A DNA stretch of 64,000 bases from M3007 sp046160345 (GTDB lineage: Bacteria > Bacteroidota > Bacteroidia > Chitinophagales > Saprospiraceae), in NCBI GenBank assembly GCA_046160345.1, contig JBJXGO010000010.1:62001-126000 (forward strand). Reading direction: 5' to 3'. The notes below the pieces were generated by a model that was not told where the DNA came from, ran no database searches, and saw nothing but the letters and a program-made list of their open reading frames with translations. This document shows positions 44,488 to 51,574 of this stretch, piece by piece. Position 1 is the stretch's first letter; each line of letters opens with the position of its first letter. The position numbers were made by a program, and so were the translations under genes.

Positions 44488-44601
44488 GGGAGGAGCGGCT
44501 TGAACAAAACTAGTTAACTCAAGTTTTCACTTATTCCAATATCTCTATCCACGGGTTGTCAAGATGTAACTTGAATTGTAACTGGTTAGGGCTATATTAT
44601 T

Positions 44602-45099
44602 ATGAAAATCGGACTGCTTTCAGACACCCATTCTTTCCTGGACGAACGTGTTTTCCAGCACTTCGCTGAATGCGACGAGATTTGGCATGCCGGCGATTTC
44701 GGAAACGAACAGGTTCTCGATAAACTCAAGGCATTCAAGCCTTTGCGCGGGGTTTACGGCAATATCGACGGGGCAAAAATCCGGGCTGAACTGACCCAGG
44801 ATCTGCGGTTTGAGTGCGAAGGCTTACCCGTTTTTATGACCCATATTGGTGGATACCCAGAGCGATACGAACCGCGGGTGGGCAAAATTCTGAGAGAAAA
44901 TCCCCCCCTGAACGGGCTTTTTATTTGCGGACACTCGCATATTTTAAAAGTGATGCCCGACAAGCGCCTGGGATTTCTGCACATCAACCCAGGCGCCTGC
45001 GGAAACGAGGGCTGGCACAAAGTGAAAACGTTGGTACGGTTTAGTATAGAAATGGGTAGGGTTTTTGACTTGCAAGTGATCGAACTCTCGGATGTATGA
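44602..45099 (+). CDS. YfcE/MJ0936-type metallophosphodiesterase
   Basis: 165 residues, the compact calcineurin-like fold. The metal-binding set is complete: LLSDTH (residues 4-9), WHAGDF, YGNIDG, MTHIGG and CGHSHI. The family hydrolyses phosphodiesters such as 2',3'-cAMP or model substrates with Mn; its in vivo role is unclear. No signal peptide is present. A 13-bp inverted repeat starts 2 bp before the end of the gene and brackets the tRNA promoter. Confidence 0.9.
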   Translation: MKIGLLSDTHSFLDERVFQHFAECDEIWHAGDFGNEQVLDKLKAFKPLRGVYGNIDGAKIRAELTQDLRFECEGLPVFMTHIGGYPERYEPRVGKILRENPPLNGLFICGHSHILKVMPDKRLGFLHINPGACGNEGWHKVKTLVRFSIEMGRVFDLQVIELSDV

Positions 45100-45162
45100 T
45101 GTATGAGATATGAAGTATGAACTCGTATCTTTGTGGCATCAATACATCTTATCTCATACATC
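45098..45162. repeat. 13-bp inverted repeat bracketing the tRNA-Arg promoter
   Basis: GATGTATGAGATA (45098-45110) is perfectly complementary to 45150-45162. The left arm is part of a GTATGA-rich tract with repeated stop/start-like ATGA words. The interval contains the TAnnTTTG element at 45126-45133. Confidence 0.6.
45126..45133 (+). promoter_or_regulatory. TAnnTTTG -7 element for tRNA-Arg
   Basis: TATCTTTG is an exact consensus match, 35 bp ahead of the tRNA 5' end. Confidence 0.6.
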
Positions 45163-45168
45163 CAATTC

Positions 45169-45240
45169 GGTCTCATAGTTCAACGGATAGAATAGAAGTT
45201 TCCTAAACTTTAGATGTGGGTTCGATTCCCGCTGAGACCA
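45169..45240 (+). tRNA. tRNA-Arg (anticodon CCT)
   Basis: A 72-nt cloverleaf can be drawn: acceptor GGTCTCA with TGAGACC, D stem GTTC/GAAT, anticodon stem GAAGT/ACTTT with loop TTCCTAA, 4-nt variable loop, and T stem GTGGG/CCCGC with loop TTCGATT. The anticodon at loop positions 3-5 is CCT, which reads the AGG arginine codon. The discriminator base is A and CCA is not encoded, so it must be added after transcription. Confidence 0.93.
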
Positions 45241-45295
45241 CAAACACACTTTTTTTCAGGAAAAAACTTTAGGAGAATAAATATTCGATTTTTAC

Positions 45296-45303
45296 TACTT
45301 TTG
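45296..45303 (+). promoter_or_regulatory. TAnnTTTG -7 element for the 48-residue gene
   Basis: TACTTTTG is an exact consensus match, 43 bp ahead of the ATG at 45347. Confidence 0.6.
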
Positions 45304-45346
45304 GCCTTGGAAGCAAATACTATCTACAATTCAAATCTGCAGCACC

Positions 45347-45493
45347 ATGAATAATACATTTAGGCAATTTGTAGTCATTTACCGATCAAGGGATGGCGTA
45401 GAAGAGATTCGTGAAATAACCAGCAACGTTGAACTCACGGTAGCCTTGCTTGAAGCTCAAGGATTTGTAATAATTGACATAATCGATCTTTGA
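45347..45493 (+). CDS. 48-residue protein of unknown function
   Basis: The ATG at 45347 begins a 48-codon frame ending in TGA at 45493. The product has a beta-beta-alpha-beta look: MNNTFRQFVVIYRSRDGVEEIREIT, then a helix NVELTVALLEAQG and a strand FVIIDIIDL. There is no signal peptide or Cys. An exact promoter element upstream and a 14-bp hairpin terminator downstream (45536-45571) frame it as a stand-alone transcription unit. It is not a family I recognise. An sRNA with an incidental frame is the alternative, but the balanced codon content favours a protein. Confidence 0.65.
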   Translation: MNNTFRQFVVIYRSRDGVEEIREITSNVELTVALLEAQGFVIIDIIDL

Positions 45494-45535
45494 GGTTCTT
45501 TTTTGATAAAAAGTAGCTCACGTGTCGTTCCAGGA

Positions 45536-45571
45536 AAGACCCACCTCTGCATAATAACAGAAGTGGGTCTT
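45536..45571 (+). terminator. Hairpin terminator after the 48-residue gene
   Basis: Arms 45536-45549 and 45558-45571 pair at 13 of 14 positions around an 8-nt loop (AAGACCCAC with GTGGGTCTT at the base). The tail is T-rich. Confidence 0.75.
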
Positions 45572-45643
45572 ACTATTTATATTCGTGCTGAGGTTTGTTC
45601 CCTGGAAACCATTGAAAATCAGAGGCTAACTTAATGTCAATCC

Positions 45644-47095
45644 ATGAACAACCGGATCAAAAAGGGTAAACCCAGGGAGCTCTACCAGAATAAGGTGTGG
45701 CAAACATTATGCTGCCTAAGCCATGAGGAGCGTATCCGGCTGCTTAGGTTTTTGCGGTCGCCTTATTTCATTATGAGCAAAACAATGGCACTGCTTTGCG
45801 ATTCGATGATAAAACTGATTGAGCGCGGCGATACGGGCTTTGACCGAACCGCAATCTGGCAAAAAATATTCCCGGACGAAACCTACGATGATATTAATTT
45901 TCGAAAATACTGTTCAGATCTGTTAAAATTGATCGGCGAGTTCATGGCACAGGAAATGTCCCTTTCCAATGAATCAAAAAAGGCGATCAGCACCCTGTCG
46001 TTTGTCGTTGACCAAAGGATAGAACCGATGTTGCCCACGGCGTTCCGCCAGGCACGAGCTGCATTAGAGCGAAATGTGTATCGCACCCTCGATGACTTTT
46101 TAGGTGCATACACCATCGAACGCAACTATTACACCATGATGGAATTTGATGTTAAGGTGAACGTTCGCGCCAATCTCGAAGAAATATCCACGCAGCTTGA
46201 CCTTTTTTACTGGATCGAGAAGCTCAAGCTGTTCAGCGCCAAACTTAGCCAGCAACGGACCGGAAACCACCAGTATGACCTGAAGTTCATGGACGAAATA
46301 CTTGATTTTTTAAGAAAGTATCCCGTGGAAGAGGTACCAGAACTGGCTATTTATTATTATTCCTTCCTGACAGTACTTGAGGAGGAAAACGTAGATCATT
46401 ATTACAATCTTCGAAGATTGCTGGATACTTACGGCACCGTCATGCCACAAAAAGAGGCCATCGAACTTTTTGATTCTGCATTGCACTACTGCACGGGCAA
46501 GATCAACAAAGGAGACAGGTCCTTTTTTCAAGAATATTTCGATCTGTTCGCGGAGGCCATTCAAAAAGGGGTTTTCCTGCAGAATGGTGAATTGGCAACC
46601 TGGCGTTTCACGAATATGGTAGCAGCAGCACTCGGTTTAGGAAAGGTAGAGTGGGCCGAAAATTTTGTCAAGGATAACAAAGACAAGCTACCTCCCGACT
46701 CGAGAATGAATACCTATGCTTTCAACCTTGCAAGGGTTTACCGGTTTCAAAAACGCCATGATGAGGTTCTGGATTTGCTCCAAAACGTTGAATATGAAGA
46801 TATTGGGGTTAACCTGATTAGTAAAATGACTCTTCTGATCACCCATTACGAACGCAAAGACCATGAGGTGCTGGACTCGTTTATCGAATCCTTCCGGGTC
46901 TTTCTCAATCGACATAAAAATATTCCCCAACGACGCAGGCACAGCTATCTCAATCTGTTAAAATATACCCGAAAACTCATGCGCCTTCAGCCTGGCGACA
47001 AAATTGCGGTATCCAAATTACACGATGAAATCAATCGCGGAAAAGCTGCAATAGTAAACCATGAATGGCTTTTAGAAAAATTGGGAGAAATGTAG
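45644..47095 (+). CDS. Large predicted helical cytoplasmic protein of unknown function
   Basis: 483 residues, no signal peptide or transmembrane segment. Most of the sequence looks helical with periodic Leu/Tyr/Phe and charged residues (for example DHYYNLRRLLDTYGTV and AFNLARVYRFQKRHDEVLDLLQNVEYE), which suggests a TPR-like alpha solenoid. I recall similar unannotated proteins in Saprospiria but cannot name a family. No catalytic signature is visible. The N-terminal 20 residues are basic (NNRIKKGKPRELYQNK). It converges with the acyltransferase gene, with both stop codons in the same short hairpin (47093-47111). Confidence 0.8.
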   Translation: MNNRIKKGKPRELYQNKVWQTLCCLSHEERIRLLRFLRSPYFIMSKTMALLCDSMIKLIERGDTGFDRTAIWQKIFPDETYDDINFRKYCSDLLKLIGEFMAQEMSLSNESKKAISTLSFVVDQRIEPMLPTAFRQARAALERNVYRTLDDFLGAYTIERNYYTMMEFDVKVNVRANLEEISTQLDLFYWIEKLKLFSAKLSQQRTGNHQYDLKFMDEILDFLRKYPVEEVPELAIYYYSFLTVLEEENVDHYYNLRRLLDTYGTVMPQKEAIELFDSALHYCTGKINKGDRSFFQEYFDLFAEAIQKGVFLQNGELATWRFTNMVAAALGLGKVEWAENFVKDNKDKLPPDSRMNTYAFNLARVYRFQKRHDEVLDLLQNVEYEDIGVNLISKMTLLITHYERKDHEVLDSFIESFRVFLNRHKNIPQRRRHSYLNLLKYTRKLMRLQPGDKIAVSKLHDEINRGKAAIVNHEWLLEKLGEM

Positions 47096-47111
47096 GGGTT
47101 ACCCCTTTTTT
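47095..47111. terminator. Minimal terminator containing convergent stop codons
   Basis: GGGG-TTA-CCCC followed by six T (47095-47111). The TAG of the upstream gene ends at 47095, and the TTA in the loop (47099-47101) is the reverse-strand stop of the next gene. Confidence 0.65.
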
Positions 47112-48166
47112 GCGAGTGGCTTTTCCAAAAATTGATAGGACAAATGACTAAAAAACAAGGTGCCCAGCATCGCTGCGATAAAAATGGACCAATATCCATG
47201 CTCGGGCTCAGTTTTGATCAAACCTGTATTGGAAAACATTTTTTGCACTCCCTGTGTGGCCCGATAAACCAGTGGATGCAACAAATACAAGGAATAAGAT
47301 ACTGCACCCAACCAGGATAGCAAGCGGTGTGGTATGCCCCCCAAATTGATATTGCTATTAAAATAGGCAACTACAGCTACCAAACCTACCATAGAAAGCA
47401 GCAGCCGGTTCAAACCGCTCACCAAAAAGAACGGCGCTTCCGCGATTGGCCAGGCTATGAAGAAAACCACCGAGGCTGCCAAAAGGAATTGCCAAAAAAT
47501 TACCGGAATTTTCAGCAGATGTGTTCTGAATATTCCAATCGCCATGCCTCCCGTGAAAAAAAAAGCGTGGTTCCCTGCCTGTACATAAGTCTCCCACCAT
47601 TCACTTTGTATGCTTTTTTCCGGAGAAAACCAATAAAAGGCCGTCCAGACAGCGTAGGCAAAAAGCGCCATAAAAACACCTAAAAAGACCAATTTACTTC
47701 GTTTTGCAACAAGAAATAGGGTAGGGAAGGCGGCATAATAAACCAACTCACAGCCAATAGACCAGGCGCCAGTCGCGATATCATTGGCAGGATTAACAAA
47801 ACCAAACAACCCGGTGAAATTCAAGAAGATAACCGGAATCGGGCGCAGGTTTTCGTCCAGCACAAGGGTAGCGGCAGTTGCCAGCCAAAGCAGCGGAAAA
47901 ATGCGATAGATGCGCTTTCGGAAAAATAAGCCCCAGCTTTGGAAAGTGCATTTAAGCCTGTCTCTATAGACCAAAGTCAGCGTCAGGCCACTGAGCACAA
48001 AAAAGATACTTACCGCATAAATACCCAATTTCCCTTGCAAGGTGGATGCATCCCAAATACCAGTTAACCATTTGTCATAATGAAAAACCAGCACTGCCAA
48101 AGCCATTAGGCCACGCAAATAATCCAGTGAAGGGTACCGCGATAAATTTAAGGGTGGATGTTCCAC
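47099..48166 (-). CDS. Acyltransferase-3 family membrane protein (OafA/NodX-like)
   Basis: 355 residues, mostly transmembrane. The family signature SLDYLRGLMALAVLVFHY (about residues 13-30) carries the Arg and His that mark acyltransferase-3 proteins, which transfer acyl groups across the membrane to sugars of LPS, capsule or peptidoglycan. About ten hydrophobic segments follow, and the C-terminal SYSLYLLHPLVYR contains the second family motif. The start overlaps the HAD phosphatase gene by 19 bp, so the two are co-expressed. Acceptor unknown. Confidence 0.85.
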   Translation of the reverse strand: MEHPPLNLSRYPSLDYLRGLMALAVLVFHYDKWLTGIWDASTLQGKLGIYAVSIFFVLSGLTLTLVYRDRLKCTFQSWGLFFRKRIYRIFPLLWLATAATLVLDENLRPIPVIFLNFTGLFGFVNPANDIATGAWSIGCELVYYAAFPTLFLVAKRSKLVFLGVFMALFAYAVWTAFYWFSPEKSIQSEWWETYVQAGNHAFFFTGGMAIGIFRTHLLKIPVIFWQFLLAASVVFFIAWPIAEAPFFLVSGLNRLLLSMVGLVAVVAYFNSNINLGGIPHRLLSWLGAVSYSLYLLHPLVYRATQGVQKMFSNTGLIKTEPEHGYWSIFIAAMLGTLFFSHLSYQFLEKPLAKKG

Positions 48167-48750
48167 GCTTGAAACGTTTTGCGTAGTTCAGCAGCATTTT
48201 GAAAGTGTATCCCACGGATACCTGCTTGTTCCGCACCCTGCACATTTTTTATACCATCATCGATAAAAACGGCTTCGGCAGGATTTACGCCATACCGTTC
48301 AAGTAGAATCTGGTAAATATCCGGGAAGGGCTTTCGCGTTTTTTCGTCGCCAGAAACCACAATACCTTCAAACCAATGCAAAAAATCGTATAAACCCAGG
48401 GCTACCGGAAAGGTTTCTCCGCTCCAGTTGGTGAGCGCGAGTAAACGGTGTTCGCCACGATCGCGGATCTCTTTCAAAAGTTCCACCGTTTCAGGTATTG
48501 GTCCGCCGAGCATATCCACCCAACGGTCGTAAAAGGTTCGAATTTCTGATTCCCACTCAGGGTGCTGATCTACAAGCAATTGGGTGGCCACTGCAAGCGG
48601 GCGGCCAGCATCCTGTTCCACATTCCAATCGTGCGTGCAGATGTTTTCAAAAAAATATTGCCTGCGTTCTATTTCAGGGATCACCGTTCTGAAAACGTAT
48701 TCCGGGTTCCAGTCAATCAGGACCCCGCCAAGATCAAAAATGATTGTCAT
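48148..48750 (-). CDS. HAD family hydrolase (YihX-like phosphatase)
   Basis: 200 residues. Motif I is IIFDLGGVLIDWN with nucleophile Asp6; as in the YihX-type group, the second motif-I Asp is replaced by Gly. Motif II Thr/Ser is in LALTNWSGE, motif III Lys lies in GDEKTRKPFPDIYQ, and motif IV acids are in AVFIDDGIKN. The small cap domain is helical. The family dephosphorylates sugar phosphates such as alpha-glucose-1-phosphate; the substrate here is unknown. It overlaps the acyltransferase gene start and lies 51 bp downstream of ychF. Confidence 0.88.
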   Translation of the reverse strand: MTIIFDLGGVLIDWNPEYVFRTVIPEIERRQYFFENICTHDWNVEQDAGRPLAVATQLLVDQHPEWESEIRTFYDRWVDMLGGPIPETVELLKEIRDRGEHRLLALTNWSGETFPVALGLYDFLHWFEGIVVSGDEKTRKPFPDIYQILLERYGVNPAEAVFIDDGIKNVQGAEQAGIRGIHFQNAAELRKTFQAWNIHP

Positions 48751-48801
48751 GTGGTAGCTGTGCTCAATTTGATGGTTGTGGCCGTTGTGCCCACACTAAA
48801 C

Positions 48802-49908
48802 TTAAACGTTAAATCGAAAGTGCATAAGATCGCCGTCTGCAACCACATATTCCTTCCCTTCAACGGCCATTTTTCCCGCTTCTTTCACCTTAGCTTCAGA
48901 GCCAAGGCTTACAAAGTCATTGTACTTAATGACTTCTGCTCGAATAAATCCCTTTTCAAAATCGGAGTGGATAACGCCTGCCGCCTCAGGCGCTTTCGCG
49001 CCCTTTCTAACCGTCCAGGCACGCACTTCCTTGACTCCCGCGGTGAAATAAGTAATGAGATTGAGCAACTTATAAGCCGAATGAATAAGGCGGTTCACGC
49101 CAGGTTCAGACAAGCCCATCATTTCTAAAAACTCCAGCCTTTCTTCCCTGGTGTCCATTTCTGCAATTTGTGCTTCTATACCAGCACAAATTAATAGCAC
49201 TTCGGCATTTTCTGCGGCTACTGCTTTTTGAAAAATTTCGGTATACGCATTTCCGGACAGCATGGCGCCTTCATCCACATTGCAAACATATAAGACAGGC
49301 TTTGCAGTCAAAAGCGTCAACTCTTTGGTAATCAAATATTTAGCATCTTCATCGAGTTTAGGCAAGATTTCGCGCACCACCCGTCCGGTTTCTAAATGTG
49401 CCTTTACTGCGGTGAGCGTCTCCAGAACTTTTCCTTCGTCTTTGTTGCCTGCACGGGCAGCACGGGTACTTTTGTCAATCCGTTTTTCTATAGTTTCAAG
49501 GTCCTTGAAACTGAGTTCGAGGTCGATTATCTCTTTATCACGCACCGGATTTATTGAACCGTCCACATGAACTACATTATCATCGTCGAAACAACGCACC
49601 ACGTGAATGATTGCGTCAACCTCACGGATATTGGCGAGGAATTGATTACCCAAACCCTCCCCTTTGCTAGCGCCTTTGATCAAACCCGCAATATCCACGA
49701 TCTCAACGGTGGTAGGCTGGGTCTTTTGTGGTACAACGATTTCCGTCAATTTGTCCAGACGTTCGTCGGGCACTGTGATCATGCCCACATTGGGGTCTTT
49801 TGTAGCAAAAGGGTAGTTGGCCGCCAATGCCTTGCCATTGGTGAGCGCATTGAACAGGGTGGATTTGCCAACGTTTGGTAGGCCGACGATGCCGCATTGA
49901 AGTGCCAT
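48802..49908 (-). CDS. ychF: Redox-regulated ATPase YchF (Obg-related)
   Basis: 368 residues, full length. The P-loop GLPNVGKSTLFNAL (residues 8-21) and a DIAGLIKGASKGEGLGNQFL switch region identify the Obg-like group. The altered G4 element (YVCNVDE) is consistent with the ATP preference of YchF/OLA1. The C-terminal TGS-like domain is present (about 280-368, LITYFTAGVKEVRAWTV). YchF binds ribosomes and influences translation start and oxidative stress responses. A TAnnTTTG element at 50017-50024 gives a leader of about 100 nt with a hairpin near the start. Confidence 0.95.
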   Translation of the reverse strand: MALQCGIVGLPNVGKSTLFNALTNGKALAANYPFATKDPNVGMITVPDERLDKLTEIVVPQKTQPTTVEIVDIAGLIKGASKGEGLGNQFLANIREVDAIIHVVRCFDDDNVVHVDGSINPVRDKEIIDLELSFKDLETIEKRIDKSTRAARAGNKDEGKVLETLTAVKAHLETGRVVREILPKLDEDAKYLITKELTLLTAKPVLYVCNVDEGAMLSGNAYTEIFQKAVAAENAEVLLICAGIEAQIAEMDTREERLEFLEMMGLSEPGVNRLIHSAYKLLNLITYFTAGVKEVRAWTVRKGAKAPEAAGVIHSDFEKGFIRAEVIKYNDFVSLGSEAKVKEAGKMAVEGKEYVVADGDLMHFRFNV

Positions 49909-49918
49909 GGGAAAGTAG

Positions 49919-49936
49919 GGCGAAATTTATTTCGCC
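49919..49936 (-). promoter_or_regulatory. Leader hairpin of ychF
   Basis: A perfect 8-bp stem (GGCGAAAT, 2-nt loop, ATTTCGCC) lies 10-28 nt before the ychF start codon, between the inferred promoter and the ATG. It may limit ribosome access or stabilise the leader. Confidence 0.45.
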
Positions 49937-50016
49937 TATCTAATAAAGTAAATGTTGTTAGAAAGCGATAACAGGCGCTCAAAACATGATTCTGAAAGGC
50001 CTGCGTATTGCGGCCG

Positions 50017-50024
50017 CAAAAGTA
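50017..50024 (-). promoter_or_regulatory. TAnnTTTG -7 element for ychF
   Basis: TACTTTTG on the minus strand is an exact consensus match, just downstream of the WbqC-like stop codon and about 110 bp before the ychF ATG. Confidence 0.6.
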
Positions 50025-50027
50025 GTT

Positions 50028-50666
50028 TTAATTTGGCAAAATCAAAGGTTTGCCTAAAACTTCCCCGCTTGTTTTTCCACAACATAAAAGCAGGTCCAAA
50101 ACAGAGAGGTTGGGCAAAAAACCGGTTCGTTCTTCAAAGACCTGAGGGTATCTCGCTGGAGAAAACCATGCTGGGAATCCATTCAAATCTCCTTGGATGG
50201 AATCGCGAAAATCCGGGCCTTGAGTCCAGGTTCCAAGTGGAAAATAATCAGTCTGGAAAACAAATTTTCCAGTCCAACCCATTTTGTTTTGAAGTATAAG
50301 TGTTTGAAATTCAAAGTTGTAATCAAATAAATACGCCCAACGTCGCTCATAAAAAGGGCGGATATCATCTGCATAATGTTCAAAAAAGGGCGCGTTGCCA
50401 TAAGCTGCCTGGATCGTGCGCCAATGTTGCCGTTGCCAGGGCTCATCATAAGAAATTTGGACTTCGCGAATCGGCGTTTGCTGGTGCTTCCCTTTTACAA
50501 GCGGAATGCTCAAACGTTGTGGGCCATTCGGGCCAGCCAGATAACAACGGTTGCGCAAAGAGCCTTTTTTGTAATGTTCCGCAGTCTCTAAAGCGACGAC
50601 TTCCTCTCGCCAAACTGCTGAGCACCAAGCAATTGAAGGAAGGTATAGCGTTTCGAGCAGAAGCAT
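50028..50666 (-). CDS. WbqC-like family protein
   Basis: 212 residues from the ATG at 50666; the extended frame upstream reads through a heptamer repeat and is rejected. The family pattern is present: N-terminal LLLETLYLPSIAWCSAVW, then YLAGPNGPQRLSIPLVKGKHQQTPIREVQI, and the central WQRQHWRTIQAAYGNAPFFEHY. WbqC proteins occur with O-antigen or surface polysaccharide synthesis genes in other bacteria, but their reaction is not settled. No glycan genes surround it here, so the link is by family only. Confidence 0.83.
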   Translation of the reverse strand: MLLLETLYLPSIAWCSAVWREEVVALETAEHYKKGSLRNRCYLAGPNGPQRLSIPLVKGKHQQTPIREVQISYDEPWQRQHWRTIQAAYGNAPFFEHYADDIRPFYERRWAYLFDYNFEFQTLILQNKMGWTGKFVFQTDYFPLGTWTQGPDFRDSIQGDLNGFPAWFSPARYPQVFEERTGFLPNLSVLDLLLCCGKTSGEVLGKPLILPN

Positions 50667-50680
50667 TTTTTTTAAGGAGG

Positions 50681-50750
50681 AACGATGAACGATGAACGAT
50701 GAACGATGAGACATGCAGCCATTATTATGGTGTGAGCATAGTTCATCGTT
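50681..50750. repeat. Heptamer (AACGATG)x4 tandem repeat with inverted partner
   Basis: Four copies of AACGATG occupy 50681-50708 and a complementary GTTCATCGTT follows at 50741-50750, close to the stop codon of the TraB-like gene. Each repeat carries an ATGA word. The tract can form a hairpin. Confidence 0.75.
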
Positions 50751-51552
50751 CATAGTTAATCGGCCGCACTTTAAACCCGGATTTTTTCAAAAGTCGCAAC
50801 ATGCCTTTTCCTCCTGCCAAATGCCCTGCTCCTACAGCGCAAAACAAGGGCTCATTGTCGGCGATTTCAGCAAAACGCCTGGCCATCAACAGGTTGCGTT
50901 GAAACAGGAGAATTTTCCGCATGCCTTTTGCATCTTTTTTAGCACTTTGATAAAGTGCCTGTATTTCGCCATTGGCATACCGCCGCATCATTTTATGGAG
51001 GCGGGTTTTGTGCCTGCCGTAGTTTTTAAGGAGCCAAGTCAGGCTCTTTAAATGCTGTTCAAAAGGTATTTTGCGCAAGGTAGCCAATTGATCGGCGAAG
51101 GTTTCAACACCCGTGGTTCGTTTTCCCAAAGCACGGGCATGTTGCCAAAGGGTCTCATCAAGTGAATGAGCCGATTCTTCCAATAAAAAAGCCATGCTAA
51201 GTGCAGTACTGACAGTCATGGGATGTTGGTCTCGAAATATTTCAGCCTTTGCTCCCAATTTCTTTTGGGCATAACGATCCAAATGTTTCCATGCCTGCGG
51301 ACTGAGCAATTGCTCCAAATCTTTCCCTTCTGGCAGCTCAAGGGCAACTGAAAGCGCCGCGGAATCTGTTTCTGAAAAATCAAATTCTGTAGCAAAAACA
51401 TCACATTCTGCCACATAGTCTTTAGCAAGTTCCAGCCAACCGAAAGCCCTTAAGTCCCGTACGTGCATGGTGCCGAATAAGTAGGAATCCCTTCCGCCTG
51501 CTCGGGGGGTGACTTTCCAAAGTAAGGAATTCTCTGCTTTGCGTTTTTTCAC
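50743..51552 (-). CDS. TraB/GumN family protein
   Basis: About 269 residues if the GTG at 51552 is the start; other in-frame starts further upstream overlap the preceding gene and give unlikely leaders. The opening ENSLLWKVT and YLFGTMHVRDL match the conserved TraB/GumN N-terminus with the GxxH pair. Further family features are ATEFDFSE and the C-terminal AVGAGHLAGGKGMLRLL, which carries the GxxH-type second motif. The family is proposed to be a metal-dependent hydrolase and is related to TIKI proteases. No signal peptide is obvious here, in contrast to many relatives. It lies 22 bp after the preceding gene. Confidence 0.75.
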   Translation of the reverse strand: MKKRKAENSLLWKVTPRAGGRDSYLFGTMHVRDLRAFGWLELAKDYVAECDVFATEFDFSETDSAALSVALELPEGKDLEQLLSPQAWKHLDRYAQKKLGAKAEIFRDQHPMTVSTALSMAFLLEESAHSLDETLWQHARALGKRTTGVETFADQLATLRKIPFEQHLKSLTWLLKNYGRHKTRLHKMMRRYANGEIQALYQSAKKDAKGMRKILLFQRNLLMARRFAEIADNEPLFCAVGAGHLAGGKGMLRLLKKSGFKVRPINYER

Positions 51553-51574
51553 TATAGATTTTTTATTTTGTTTT

